A DNA stretch of 64,000 nt from Geomesophilobacter sediminis (GCF_016458275.1 NZ_JAEMHM010000015.1:1-64000), one strand, 5' to 3'; shown: positions 7,072-16,677, numbered from the stretch's first letter. Notes: generated by a model from the sequence alone, not told the origin. Made by a program: numbers and translations.

Positions 7072-9078
7072 ATGAGCGCTGTTGTGAAAAGATCGGTCTG
7101 TCCGTTCGATTGCCCCGATACCTGCGGCATCCTGGTGACGGTTGAAGGGGAGCGCGCGGTGGCCGTCCAGGGTGACCCGCTGCATCCGTTCTCCCGCGGT
7201 ACGCTCTGCCCGAAGATGCTCCACTACGAGCGGGGAGTCCACTCGCCGCTGCGGCTCACCACCCCGCTGCGGCGCAGCGGCCCCAAGGGATCCGGCGACT
7301 TTGAGCCGATCTCCTGGGAAGAGGCGATCCGGACCATTGCCGAGCGCTGGCGCGCCATCATCGCCGAGCACGGCGCCGAGGCCATCCTCCCCTATTCCTA
7401 CGCCGGGACCATGGGGGTGATCCAGCGCAACGCGGGGCACCCCTTCTTCCACCGGCTGGGTGCCTCCCGCCTCGACCGCACCATCTGCTCCCCGGCCAAG
7501 GGGGCCGGCTGGCAGGCGGTCATGGGAAAAACTCCGACGCCGCACCCGGACGATGCGGGCAAGAGCGATCTTTTGATCCTCTGGGGGATCAACGCCGCCG
7601 CCACCAGCATCCACTTCATGCATAACGTGCAGCAGGTGAAGCAGCAGGGGGGAGAGGTCTGGGTGATCGACACCTACCGCACCCCCACCACCTCGGCCGG
7701 CGACCGCACCTTCCTGGTCCGCCCCGGCAGCGACGGCGCGCTGGCCCTCGGCTTGATGCACATCCTCGCCCGCGACGGCCGGCTCGACCGCGATTTCCTC
7801 GATACCCAGGTGCTCGGCTACCCGGAATTCGCCGAGGAGATCCTCCCCCGGCACACCCCGGAGGAGACCGCCCGGCTGACCGGGCTCGACGTGGCGACGA
7901 TCGAGGAGATGGCCGCCGCCTACGGCCGCGCCCGGGCTCCCTTCATCAGGGTCGGCAGCGGACTTTCCCGCTACGGCAACGGCGCGATGACGGTCCGCTG
8001 CATCGCCACCCTTCCCGCCCTGGTCGGAGCCTATGGCAAGGAAGGTGGCGGCTGCTTCCCGGACACCTCGACCGGCGGCGCCTTCGCCATGGAGGAGCTT
8101 TTGCGCGAGGACCTGATGGAGCGCCCGTCCCGGGTCGTCAACATGTGCCAGCTCGGGCACGCCCTGAACGAGCTTTCCGGCCCGCGCATCATGTCGCTCT
8201 ACGTCTACCACTCCAATCCGGCCGCGGTGACTCCGGACCAAAACGCGGTCCTCAAGGGACTATCCCGGGAGGACCTCTTCTGCGTGGTGCACGAGAAGTA
8301 CCTCACCGACACCGCCCGCTACGCCGACATCGTCCTCCCCTCCACCAGTTCCCTGGAGCACAGCGACATCTACCGCGCCTACGGAACCTACTGCATCCAA
8401 CGGGCTCAGGCGGCGATCCCGCCGGTCGGGCAAAGCCGTTCCAACTGGGAGGTCTTCACCGCCCTGGCTGCTGCGCTCGGATTCCAGGAGACCCTGTTCT
8501 CGCTCACCGCAGACCAGGTGATCGACCACCTCCTCGCCATCCCATCGCCGCTTCGCGAAGGGATCGATACCGCCGCCCTGGCGCGCGGCGAGGCGGTGGA
8601 ACTGACCGTGCCCCGCGGCGGCTACGCGACCGCTTCGGGCAAGATCGAGATCCTCAACGCAGCGGAGAAATATCCCCTCCCCTGCTACCTTCCGACCCAC
8701 GAGGAACAGGGGAAGCTCCCTTTCCGCCTGATGACGGCGCCGACCCCGTACGCGCTGAATGCCTCTTTCTACGACCGGGAAGACCTGCGTGAAAAGCAGG
8801 GTGGGATGCAGCTCATGATGAATCCCGCCGATGCCGCCGCCAAGGGGGTTGCCGACGGCGATCGGGTGGTCGCATGGAACGACCTGGGAGAAGTGACCTT
8901 CCTGTTGCAGGTGACCGACAAGGTCCCCACCGGTGTCGTCGTGGCCGAAGGGGTCTGGTGGCTCGCCTACGCCCCCGGCAAACGGTCCGTTAACGCCCTG
9001 ACTTCCCAACGTTTGACCGATGCCGGAGGGGGGAGCACCTTCTACGACAACCGGGTCGACGTGCGGCCGGAAGCGTAA
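7072..9078 (+). CDS. Molybdopterin oxidoreductase (DMSO reductase family)
   Basis: The 668-residue product starts with a [4Fe-4S] motif, C10-x3-C14-x3-C18 and C46 (SVCPFDCPDTCG and GTLCPKM). The molybdopterin catalytic domain and a C-terminal dinucleotide-binding domain (from about residue 555) follow. There is no twin-arginine signal, so it acts in the cytoplasm. Members of this family transfer oxygen atoms or oxidise formate-like substrates; the substrate cannot be told from the sequence. No electron-transfer subunit lies next to it. GAGGAGG ends eight bases before the ATG at 7072, which settles the start over an upstream GTG. Confidence 0.9.
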   Translation: MSAVVKRSVCPFDCPDTCGILVTVEGERAVAVQGDPLHPFSRGTLCPKMLHYERGVHSPLRLTTPLRRSGPKGSGDFEPISWEEAIRTIAERWRAIIAEHGAEAILPYSYAGTMGVIQRNAGHPFFHRLGASRLDRTICSPAKGAGWQAVMGKTPTPHPDDAGKSDLLILWGINAAATSIHFMHNVQQVKQQGGEVWVIDTYRTPTTSAGDRTFLVRPGSDGALALGLMHILARDGRLDRDFLDTQVLGYPEFAEEILPRHTPEETARLTGLDVATIEEMAAAYGRARAPFIRVGSGLSRYGNGAMTVRCIATLPALVGAYGKEGGGCFPDTSTGGAFAMEELLREDLMERPSRVVNMCQLGHALNELSGPRIMSLYVYHSNPAAVTPDQNAVLKGLSREDLFCVVHEKYLTDTARYADIVLPSTSSLEHSDIYRAYGTYCIQRAQAAIPPVGQSRSNWEVFTALAAALGFQETLFSLTADQVIDHLLAIPSPLREGIDTAALARGEAVELTVPRGGYATASGKIEILNAAEKYPLPCYLPTHEEQGKLPFRLMTAPTPYALNASFYDREDLREKQGGMQLMMNPADAAAKGVADGDRVVAWNDLGEVTFLLQVTDKVPTGVVVAEGVWWLAYAPGKRSVNALTSQRLTDAGGGSTFYDNRVDVRPEA

Positions 9079-9170
9079 ACGAAACGACGTAATAAATTTG
9101 CTCATGCTTTGGGGAGTAATGCCGATACAGTATCTATCGTTTTGAGAACTACCCCACAGGCGGAGGAAAC

Positions 9171-10103
9171 ATGGAACCGAATGCCAAGATACTGCTGGAA
9201 AGCGATACCAACGAGCTCGAGATCGTCGAGTTCCGGATCGACGAGGTTGACGACAAGGGGAACGTCATCCCTTGCTATTTCGGCGTCAACGTGGCGAAGG
9301 TACGCGAGATCATCCGCCTGCCGGAGCTGCGCAAGGTGGTCAACGCTAACCCCTGCATCAGCGGCATGATCAAGCTGCGCGACCAGGTCATCTCGCTCAT
9401 CGACCTCTCCCGCGCTCTCAATAAGAACACCGAAGGGATCACCGCGGACCGCGTACTGGTCCTGGAATTCAACCGGGTCGTGGTCGGCATCCTGGTCCAC
9501 TCGGTATCCCGCATCTACCGCATTTCGTGGGAGAACGTGGAGCCGCCGGTGAAGGCGATCCACGACGCCAACATCACCGGCGTGGTCAAGATGGAGGACC
9601 GGATCATCCTGATCCTCGACTTCGAGAAGATCATCGCCGAGCTCTCCTCCCAGATGGCCCTCAACATGCCCACGGCGGAGCAGTTGCTCCCCCAGGAATC
9701 GCTCAACCGCGAGACCAAGACCATCATCGTGGCCGACGACTCCCGCTTCATCCGCGCCACCATCTGCAACACGCTGCGCGAGGCGGGCTACAAGGTCGAA
9801 GAGGCGGAAAACGGCGAAGAGGCGTGGCAGCTGATCAGCGCGAAGATGGGGGCATGCGGCGGCAACATCGCGAGCAACCTGAACCTGGTGATCACCGACA
9901 TCGAAATGCCGCGCATGGACGGTCTGCACCTGACCGCGAAGATCCGCAAGGAGACCGTTCTGGATCCGCTCCCGGTGGTCATCTTCTCCTCGCTCGCCAG
10001 CCAGGACAACAAGGCGAAGTGGAAGAACCTCGGCGCCGCCGACATCCTCACCAAGCCCGACCTGCCGAACCTGGTCGAAAAAGCGGACACCCTTGTCATC
10101 TGA
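9171..10103 (+). CDS. cheV: Chemotaxis protein CheV (CheW-REC)
   Basis: The 310-residue product has a CheW-like coupling domain at about residues 15-160 and a response-regulator receiver domain at about 183-308. The acidic pair D189/D190, phospho-acceptor D243 (in ITDIEMPRMDG) and K295 are all present. CheV links chemoreceptors to CheA and tunes the complex by phosphorylation. GGAGG lies before the ATG. No other che genes are adjacent, but two chemoreceptors lie 45 kb downstream. The next gene overlaps its end by 11 bases. Confidence 0.9.
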   Translation: MEPNAKILLESDTNELEIVEFRIDEVDDKGNVIPCYFGVNVAKVREIIRLPELRKVVNANPCISGMIKLRDQVISLIDLSRALNKNTEGITADRVLVLEFNRVVVGILVHSVSRIYRISWENVEPPVKAIHDANITGVVKMEDRIILILDFEKIIAELSSQMALNMPTAEQLLPQESLNRETKTIIVADDSRFIRATICNTLREAGYKVEEAENGEEAWQLISAKMGACGGNIASNLNLVITDIEMPRMDGLHLTAKIRKETVLDPLPVVIFSSLASQDNKAKWKNLGAADILTKPDLPNLVEKADTLVI

Positions 10104-11121
10104 GCCGAGCTTTGATCTGTCGGTAGTAGTTCCGGTGCTCGACGAGCGGGAGCAGATTGCCCCGCTCTTCGAGTCTCTGCGCCGCCAGATCGAGGTTCGG
10201 ATCGAAGTCATCCTCTCCGACGGCGGCTCTTCCGACGGCACCGTCGAACTGGCCCGCACCTTGGCGGCCCCAGCCGCTCTCCCGCTGACGGTGGTAACCG
10301 GCACGAGGGGGCGCGGCGCCCAGATGAACCGCGGCGCCGCGGCTTCCCGCAGCCCTCACGTCCTTTTCCTTCACGCCGACTCCCGTTTCACCGATCCCCG
10401 TGCCCTGCGCAGCGCCCTCGACCGCCTCGCCGCTGCCGAAACGCGGCACTGCGACACCCCGGTTGCCGGTCGTTTTTCACTCATCTTCGCTTTCGACCGC
10501 ACGCCCCCCCTTCCCTACCGTTTCTACCAATACAAAGCGCGCCTGGACCGCCCCGGCTGCACCCATGGCGACCAGGGATTCTTGTTGAGCCGGCACGCCT
10601 TCGAGCGACTGGGCCCCTTTCCCGAGACCTTCATGGAAGACAATGTCTTCGCCGAGCGGGTGCGGGAACAGGGCGCCTGGCTCCTCTTCCCCTCCGAAAT
10701 CCTGACCTCACCGCGCCGTTTCCTGGTGGAAGGACTCCGTCCCCGGCAGACCTTGAACGCAGTGCTGATGAACCTCTACTGGATTGGAAGGTTGGATCTG
10801 CTGGGAGACTTGGAAAGGACCTACCGCCGGCATGGATCGACCGAAAGGCTCGACCTGAGCGCGTTTTTGCCGGCGCTGCGAGAGCGGATCGAGCGTCTGC
10901 CGACGGGGGAACGGAGCCGCTTTTGGCAGGAGACGGGGAGCTACGTCCGTTCGCAGGCCTGGCAGCTCGCGTTTCTGACGGACGTCGTTTTGGGGCAGGA
11001 AAAGAAAGGGATCTGCCTCACCTTGCATGACGGCATCTTCGACCGGCTCACCGACAATGCACTGGGAAGGCGGATTGCGACGCTGCTGACGAAGTGCTGG
11101 TTCCGGATGGTGGCAGGATAG
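10093..11121 (+). CDS. Family 2 glycosyltransferase (TIGR04283-like)
   Basis: The 342-residue product has a GT-A fold with the donor-binding segment LSVVVPVLDE, the motif DGGSSDGT, and HADSRF as the metal-binding DxD region. The segment RGAQMNRGA is typical of the TIGR04283 group associated with arsenosugar-like or lipid-linked glycosylation. The last 110 residues form a separate helical extension. The likely start is a TTG at 10093 inside the cheV 3' end, giving translational coupling. A biosynthetic role is inferred from family only. Confidence 0.8.
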   Translation: MSSEPSFDLSVVVPVLDEREQIAPLFESLRRQIEVRIEVILSDGGSSDGTVELARTLAAPAALPLTVVTGTRGRGAQMNRGAAASRSPHVLFLHADSRFTDPRALRSALDRLAAAETRHCDTPVAGRFSLIFAFDRTPPLPYRFYQYKARLDRPGCTHGDQGFLLSRHAFERLGPFPETFMEDNVFAERVREQGAWLLFPSEILTSPRRFLVEGLRPRQTLNAVLMNLYWIGRLDLLGDLERTYRRHGSTERLDLSAFLPALRERIERLPTGERSRFWQETGSYVRSQAWQLAFLTDVVLGQEKKGICLTLHDGIFDRLTDNALGRRIATLLTKCWFRMVAG

Positions 11122-11191
11122 TGCGGGGGGCGGGGGGCGGGGCCAGCGGCGCTGATTTCAACAGGCGGGTTGGGTCGTTCGTAGCAGGTAA

Positions 11192-11218
11192 GGGCGCAGC
11201 ATGCTGCGCCCATTTTTA
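11192..11218. terminator. GCAGC palindrome acting as terminator between convergent genes
   Basis: A perfect 20-bp palindrome GGGCGCAGCATGCTGCGCCC (11192-11211) is followed by ATTTTTA on the plus strand. It is one of four copies of this palindrome family in the window. An imperfect inverted repeat (GGTTCATTGATC...GATCATTGAACC) follows at 11219-11253. Confidence 0.65.
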
Positions 11219-11253
11219 TGGTTCATTGATCATTGTGTCATGGATCATTGAAC

Positions 11254-11973
11254 CTACCGTGCCCTCGGAAAGCACCCCATCGCCACGTCCAGGAAAAGCT
11301 TGAGTGCGGCGAACTCGCGGTCGTCCAGCCCCCGGAATTCCACCCCGAACCCCTGGGGGAAGGCCGGTTTCGCCCGGTCCTCCCCGATATTCAGCCAGAC
11401 CACCCGGCCCCCGGCCTCGAAAAGGATCGGGGTCGCCGTAGGGAGGTAGAAGACGAACTTGAGCGGCATGTCCACCCGCGCCGGCTCGTCGGAGGCAATG
11501 AAGATCCCCCCCTCCCCGATGTCGAGCGCCCGCGCCGCAAGGGGGCTCTTGTCGGTGAGCAGGAGCAGCGGGAAGTCGCAGCACAGGCGGATGTCCTGCC
11601 GATCTACGTTGACGGTGAACTGCCGGACCTTCTCCAGGAAGAGCTCACGGTCCACCGGCCGGATAAGGACGTCGTCGCAACCGGCGCGGAGCGCGCGTTC
11701 CCGGTCCCGGCGCTTGTCCGATTCCAGGAGCATGATCACGGGGATGGAGCTGAGATCGGGATCGGATTTGAGGAGGGTGCAGCAGGCGGGACCGTCCAGC
11801 AGGGGGAGGCTCAGGTCCATGAACACGACATCGGGACGGTCCTTCCGGATCAGATCCAGCGCCTGCACTCCGTGGCTTGCCGAGAGGATATTCACCGGGG
11901 TGAGCTTCAGGAACGTTTCCAGTTCCTGGACCACCCGCGCCTCGTTTGCCAAAAGCACCCTCGGTTTTCCCAT
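11254..11973 (-). CDS. Response regulator with C-terminal PilZ domain
   Basis: The 239-residue product has a receiver domain (about 1-120) with phospho-acceptor D53 in VVFMDLSLPLLDG. A PilZ-like domain follows (about 128-230), in which the c-di-GMP motif reads ALDIGEGGIF instead of D/NxSxxG. The RxxxR arm is not obvious, so c-di-GMP binding is uncertain. It may couple phosphorylation to motility or exopolysaccharide control, as in other REC-PilZ proteins. The ATG at 11973 has GGAGGAAC seven bases upstream, which rules out the longer reading. No partner kinase is adjacent. Confidence 0.8.
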   Translation of the reverse strand: MGKPRVLLANEARVVQELETFLKLTPVNILSASHGVQALDLIRKDRPDVVFMDLSLPLLDGPACCTLLKSDPDLSSIPVIMLLESDKRRDRERALRAGCDDVLIRPVDRELFLEKVRQFTVNVDRQDIRLCCDFPLLLLTDKSPLAARALDIGEGGIFIASDEPARVDMPLKFVFYLPTATPILFEAGGRVVWLNIGEDRAKPAFPQGFGVEFRGLDDREFAALKLFLDVAMGCFPRAR

Positions 11974-12250
11974 CCTGAGTTCCTCCGCGGCCGCCCGGAG
12001 AGGGAGCGGCAATTAGACCCGCGTGACGCTCGTATTAATCCTCCAGGTCGCGCAGTTTGTCAATATGGAAAAACCGCCGTATTTTCTCTCTCTGGGCAGG
12101 CTGACTGCAAAGAAAGGCAAGGGGCTCCTTGAGGCCTCTGAACGGCCTCAGCGCCATTCTCGGGCGTCCGTCCATTCTCGGGCGTCTTTCTGTAGGAGCG
12201 ACATTCTTGTCGCGATCGAGTCTGTTCAATGAGCAATGTAGCTGCCTACC

Positions 12251-12334
12251 CTGTGGGAGCGCCTTTCCAGGCGCGAATAACGCAACGGTTGTTACCGCCT
12301 GCGGCGGATCGTGCCAGGAATGGCGCTCCCACAG
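12251..12334. repeat. Full-length REP element
   Basis: Bounded by CTGTGGGAGCGCC and GGCGCTCCCACAG, with inner stem CCGCCTGCGGCGG. The central part is inverted relative to the copy at 6757. Confidence 0.9.
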
Positions 12335-12411
12335 TGAATCCCACAGTGAATCCCACAGTGAATCCCACAGTGAATCCCACAGTGAATCCCACAGTGAATC
12401 CCATAGTGAAG
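12328..12411. repeat. 12-bp tandem repeat growing from a REP end
   Basis: Seven units of CCCACAGTGAAT, the last degenerate (CCCATAGTGAAG). The first six bases of unit one are the terminal CCCACAG of the REP element, so the array overlaps and extends the element end. Confidence 0.93.
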
Positions 12412-12483
12412 ATAAAATCGCTTCAATGGATATGAAGAGCGGCATCCGCGTCCACCTTTGACATAGAGCGGTAGAAAAGAAAA

Positions 12484-12503
12484 GGGCGCAGCATGCTGCG
12501 CCC
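12484..12503. repeat. GCAGC-type palindrome
   Basis: Perfect copy of GGGCGCAGCATGCTGCGCCC, 38 bases after the lipid kinase stop (minus strand). It may act in transcript 3' end formation. Confidence 0.75.
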
Positions 12504-12541
12504 CTACGGTTCTCCGCCAACGTTTCCGTTGGTGCAATCCC

Positions 12542-13411
12542 TCAGACAATCACCCGGCAGAAGTCCGCCAGCGACCTTACCTTGACCGGCAGCCGCCCGC
12601 AGGGGTCCCCGTCAAGCTGCACCGCCTTCTCCCCGGCCACCTCAAGCTCGGTCGCCTCGATCACCTTCACGTCCGGGCTCTCCGCCACCCTGCCTGAGGC
12701 AAGCAAGGCGGCAAGTTTGAGATAGGTAATCCTCCCGCCGGTAATGCAAAGAACCTGGAACCCGGGAGAAAAGATATCGGCCTTGGGAGCCAGCAGGAAG
12801 TTTCCGCCGTACTTGGCAGCGTTGCAGACGATGACGCCGTGGCAGGCAACGTTTTTTCCTGCCGCTTTTACCGTGAGGTCCTGGGCATCCCAGTCCACCA
12901 GGTGCCGAAGCGCCGACAGAACGTAGGCGCCTTTGCCCCAGCGCCGCTTTTCGCTCAGCCGCACCCCCTCGACCACGGCGCCGTCGACGCCGATTCCCGC
13001 CATCAACAGAAAGCGCCGGGTTTCCCGGCATGATTCCAGCTCCCCAACCGAAACCGCTCGGCTCTCCCCCTTGAGCACCCGCGCCACCGCATCATCCAGG
13101 GAATGTATCTTCAATTCCCGGGACAAGACGTTGGAAGTCCCCAGCGGCAGTACCGCCAGCGTGGCGCGACCCGGTTCCAGCCCGTTGAGGACACCGTTGA
13201 TGGTCCCGTCCCCCCCGGCCACCAGGATCAGCGGCGTGGACTCCTCCGCGCAGATGCGGCGCGCAAAAAGGGGGGCATCCTCCGCGCTCCCCGTCGGGAG
13301 CAGTTCCGGAGCATATCCCCCCGTCTGCAGCTTTTCCAGGACCCTCTGTATTTTCTCCGTGCGGTACCCGCCGGAGGTGGGATTAACGATGAGAAAACAG
13401 CGCCGCGACAA
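12542..13411 (-). CDS. Diacylglycerol kinase family lipid kinase
   Basis: The 289-residue product has the DAGK catalytic fold. The first strand holds VNPTSGG, and the glycine-rich nucleotide loop GGDGTINGVLNG lies about 60 residues later, with PLGTSNVLSREL beyond. Such enzymes phosphorylate diacylglycerol or related lipids at the membrane (YegS/BmrU type). The TTG at 13411 has GGGAGGA just upstream. A GTG at 13441 would add ten residues but lacks a ribosome binding site. It lies 70 bases downstream of the Lon-like protease gene on the same strand. Confidence 0.83.
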   Translation of the reverse strand: MSRRCFLIVNPTSGGYRTEKIQRVLEKLQTGGYAPELLPTGSAEDAPLFARRICAEESTPLILVAGGDGTINGVLNGLEPGRATLAVLPLGTSNVLSRELKIHSLDDAVARVLKGESRAVSVGELESCRETRRFLLMAGIGVDGAVVEGVRLSEKRRWGKGAYVLSALRHLVDWDAQDLTVKAAGKNVACHGVIVCNAAKYGGNFLLAPKADIFSPGFQVLCITGGRITYLKLAALLASGRVAESPDVKVIEATELEVAGEKAVQLDGDPCGRLPVKVRSLADFCRVIV

Positions 13412-13481
13412 AGATCCTCCCTTCTCGGCATCCCCCCTCACGCAAGGAAGTGGGGGAGTAATGTTTAACGTGAATGAGCAC

Positions 13482-15932
13482 TCAGCTCTTTTCCGCCGTC
13501 GGATTATCCTCGATCCGCTGCTTATCCTTATCCGCCGACGTGACGAAGCGTTTCAGGTTCTCTACCATGGTTTTCAGCCGTTCGTTAATCAAAAAGTTGA
13601 TGCAGCCGGGAGGGAAGGCGCCGTCGGGGCCGGCAACACCGGCCGGCATCCCGGTGAGAAGCTCGATCCCCTCATCGACATGCTTGACGCTCCAGATGTG
13701 GAATTTCCCCTCCGCCACCGCCTGGACCACCTCGTCGCTCAGCATCAGGTTGCGCTCGTTGAGCTTCGGGATGATCACCCCCTGCTCCCCGGTCAGCCCC
13801 TTCGCCTTGCAGACCGCAAAGAACCCTTCGATCTTGTAGTTCACCCCGCCGATCGGCTGGACGTCGCCGTGCTGGTTCACGCTCCCGGTCACCGCGATCC
13901 CCTGCTTGACGGGGACGCCGGAGAGCGACGAAAGGAGCGAGTAGAGTTCGGTAGAGGAGGCACTGTCCCCCTCCACCCCTTGGTAGGACTGTTCGAAGCA
14001 GATCGAGGCGGAGAAGGAGAGCGGCTTGTCCTGGGCGAAGCGCCCGCCGAGGAAGCCCGACAGGATGAGCACCCCCTTGTCGTGGATCGGACCGGAGAGC
14101 TTCACCTCCCGCTCGATGTTGACCATCCCGGCGCGGCCGAGGTAGACCCGGGTCGTGACCCGGGAAGGGCGCCCGAAGGTGTGGTCGCCCAGGGTGATGA
14201 CGGAAAGGCCGTTGATCTGCCCCACCACCGCACCAGTGGTATCGCAGAGGATGGTGCCGTCGTCGAAGAATTCCTGGATCCTTTGCTCCATCATGTTGCT
14301 GCGGTAAACCTTCTCGCTGATCGCCTTCTTCACCAGGTCCCGGGTCACCAGCGGCACCTTGGCATCGGCGGCCCAGTAACTCGCTTCGCGGATCAGGTCG
14401 GAGAGGTCCATCAACTGCGACGAGAGCCGTTCCTGGTCCTCCACGACGCGGCTGGAAAACTCCAGCAGTTCGGCGACGGCGCCGGCATCGAAGGGGAGGA
14501 GGTTTTCGTTGCGGCAGTGGGTGGCGACAAAGAGGGCGTAATCGTTAAGAACTTCCGGGGTGCGCGGCACCCGGCTGTCGAAATCTGCTTTCACCTTGAA
14601 GAACTTCCGGTACTCCGGCTCCAGGTAATACAAGAGGTAGTAGATCCAGAGCGAGCCGATCATGATGATCTTCGCTTGTAACGGGATCGGCTCCGGCTTC
14701 AGGGTGACGAAGGTCATGAAGCGGTACTGCTCCAGGACGTCCTCGATCTTGATCTCGGCATTGCGGATGCAGCGTTTCAGCGATTCCCAGGCGAAGGGGT
14801 TCAGCAGCACCTCCCGGGCATCCACCACGAGATAGCCGCCGTTGGCCCGGTGCAGCGCCCCCGGCTTGATCAGCATGAAACTGGTCGTGGCGACGCCCCC
14901 CATCTGCATCACGCTTTCCATGCGGCCAAAGAGGTTGTTGTAGGTGGGGTTGGTCTCGAAGATGACCGGAGCGCCGTTGTCGTCGCTGTTTTGGACCAGG
15001 ACGTTGACCTCGTAACGCTCGAAGGACGGCTCCTGGTGGGGGATCTTGATTCCGGGGATCTGGGGCGGCGGGGGCTGCGGCTTGAAGTCCTCGAGGTTCT
15101 CTAGCAGGTCCTCCTGGACGCTTTCCAGGTAGCAGGAGATCTTCGGGGAGCTCTGGTACTTCTCCTTGAGCGGGTTGAGATGGTGCCCGATCGCGGAGAG
15201 TCCGAGCTCACGGTCGAGCTGCGCCAGGGCGTCGCGCATCGATTTTTCGTTGTCGCGGACCTGGCGCAGGACGTCGTTCAGCTGGGTGGTGAGCTCCTTG
15301 CCGATGCCATCCATCCGGTCCCGCTCGTCCTTGTCCAGCTCCTCGTATTCTTCCTGGGTGAAGTTCCGCCCCTCCTTCTGGGGGACGATCACCAGGCCGG
15401 AGACGGTCCGCTGCAGCGCGAACCCCTGCTCCCCGGCCTGCTTTTCCAGATCGGCGAAAAGCTCCCCGGTTCGCTCCTGGAACTGTTCGATCAGGGCGAC
15501 CTTGTTGCTTTCGTACTCCTTGCTCTCCAGCACCTTCGGGATGTTCACCCGCACGCCGGCCAGGAGATCCTTCATGTCCTCGGCAAGCTCGGCCCCCTTC
15601 CCTGCCGGCAGCGGGAGCGCCATCGGGCTGTCGGGGAAGGCAAAATTGTATACGTAGCACCAGTCGCAGGGGGGTGGCTCCGTCTTGGCGCGTTTTTTCA
15701 GGATATGGCCGATCGTGGCGGTCTTGCCGATCCCCGCCTCGCCGGCCAGGTAGAGATTGAACCCGTTCTGCTCCATTCCCAGACCAAAGCCGATGGAGGT
15801 CAGGGCCCGCGCCTGCCCTATGCTCGTCTCGAGGTTGCCAATCTCCTCCGTGGTCTTGAAGCTGAAAACGGAGAGATCGCAGCGCCACTTGAGTTTCTCG
15901 ACCGGGACCTTGCAATCGTCAATAACAGCCAT
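13482..15932 (-). CDS. Lon-like ATP-dependent protease (AAA_32 type)
   Basis: The 816-residue product has a Walker A (LAGEAGIGKTATIG) near residue 65, a long helical insert, a later AAA portion with HRANGGYLVVDAREVL, and a C-terminal Lon protease domain. The catalytic serine lies in GVEGDSASS and the catalytic lysine in GVNYKIEGFF, giving the Ser-Lys dyad. This is the Lon-like group with a split ATPase domain, different from the canonical Lon at 36283. It probably degrades a narrow set of proteins. GGAGG lies before the ATG (minus strand). The gene follows lipB at 100 bases. Confidence 0.88.
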   Translation of the reverse strand: MAVIDDCKVPVEKLKWRCDLSVFSFKTTEEIGNLETSIGQARALTSIGFGLGMEQNGFNLYLAGEAGIGKTATIGHILKKRAKTEPPPCDWCYVYNFAFPDSPMALPLPAGKGAELAEDMKDLLAGVRVNIPKVLESKEYESNKVALIEQFQERTGELFADLEKQAGEQGFALQRTVSGLVIVPQKEGRNFTQEEYEELDKDERDRMDGIGKELTTQLNDVLRQVRDNEKSMRDALAQLDRELGLSAIGHHLNPLKEKYQSSPKISCYLESVQEDLLENLEDFKPQPPPPQIPGIKIPHQEPSFERYEVNVLVQNSDDNGAPVIFETNPTYNNLFGRMESVMQMGGVATTSFMLIKPGALHRANGGYLVVDAREVLLNPFAWESLKRCIRNAEIKIEDVLEQYRFMTFVTLKPEPIPLQAKIIMIGSLWIYYLLYYLEPEYRKFFKVKADFDSRVPRTPEVLNDYALFVATHCRNENLLPFDAGAVAELLEFSSRVVEDQERLSSQLMDLSDLIREASYWAADAKVPLVTRDLVKKAISEKVYRSNMMEQRIQEFFDDGTILCDTTGAVVGQINGLSVITLGDHTFGRPSRVTTRVYLGRAGMVNIEREVKLSGPIHDKGVLILSGFLGGRFAQDKPLSFSASICFEQSYQGVEGDSASSTELYSLLSSLSGVPVKQGIAVTGSVNQHGDVQPIGGVNYKIEGFFAVCKAKGLTGEQGVIIPKLNERNLMLSDEVVQAVAEGKFHIWSVKHVDEGIELLTGMPAGVAGPDGAFPPGCINFLINERLKTMVENLKRFVTSADKDKQRIEDNPTAEKS

Positions 15933-16032
15933 GGAAAACCTCCTTGCCAGCCCGGGAAGCGGGAAGCGGGGCTGGGTGGCACCTTCGGAAGACAGGGTAA
16001 ACAGTTTACATTAGGTCCTTGTTATTGCTGCT

Positions 16033-16656
16033 TCACGCCGCGGCGAAAAAAGCGTCCAGCGAGAGTTCGAATTTGGTCCGCACCAGTTCTTTGATTGCGG
16101 GTAGCGACACCTCCGCGCCGCCTTCCGCGGCTAAGGAGGTCATTGGGCAGGAGGCGATGCCGCAGGGATTGATGCGCCGGAAGGGAGCGGCGTCGAGCGA
16201 GACGTTGAGGGCAAAGCCGTGCATGGTAACCCAGCGTCGGACGCCGACGCCGATGGAGGCGAGCTTGCCCCGTTCGGTCCAGACTCCGGTTTTCCCGGGG
16301 ACGGAGAATCCCGCAACCGCGCAATCGGCGGCCACCTCCACCAGGAAGGACTCGAGGAAACGAAGGTAACGGTGCAGGTCCCTGCCGCGCCGGGAGAGAT
16401 CCAGCAGGGGGTAGCCGACCAGCTGCCCCGGGCCGTGGTAGGTGACATCCCCGCCGCGGTTGACCCGTTCGGCGGAGATTGCCGGGTCGAGAACGTTGGC
16501 GGAGCTTCCCCCGGAGCCGATCGTGTAGACCGGTTCGTGCTCCAGCAGAAGCAGCGTCTCGCGCCCCCCCTCGCAGACCCGTTGCACCAGGCGCTCCTGC
16601 AGCTCGAGTGCTTCCCGATACCCGATCAAGCCAAGGTCGGTGACGTTCAGTGCCAT
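16033..16656 (-). CDS. lipB: Octanoyl-[acyl-carrier-protein]:protein octanoyltransferase LipB
   Basis: The 207-residue product moves octanoyl groups from acyl carrier protein to lipoyl domains, the first step of lipoate attachment. It carries RGGDVTYHGPGQLVGYP, the lysine motif GKLASIGVGVRR and the catalytic cysteine in NPCGI. The ATG at 16656 has GGAGGTGA upstream. Its position beside lpd and sucAB fits its role in making lipoyl-E2. Confidence 0.95.
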   Translation of the reverse strand: MALNVTDLGLIGYREALELQERLVQRVCEGGRETLLLLEHEPVYTIGSGGSSANVLDPAISAERVNRGGDVTYHGPGQLVGYPLLDLSRRGRDLHRYLRFLESFLVEVAADCAVAGFSVPGKTGVWTERGKLASIGVGVRRWVTMHGFALNVSLDAAPFRRINPCGIASCPMTSLAAEGGAEVSLPAIKELVRTKFELSLDAFFAAA

Positions 16657-16677
16657 GCGAGTCACCTCCACCGTCGC

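Larger units (their letters stand above)
11974..12541. other. Intergenic region with several repeat families
   Basis: No gene is supported. The stretch contains a short element TGTAGGAGCGACATTC...GTCGCGAT near 12191-12217, a full REP (12251-12334), a 12-bp array (12328-12411) and a GCAGC palindrome (12484-12503). Confidence 0.65.

Noticed and set aside
9079-9170. Flagellar sigma-28 promoter before cheV (GCCGATAC at 9121)
   Set aside because: No TAAA-type -35 box lies at the required distance of about 11-15 bases.
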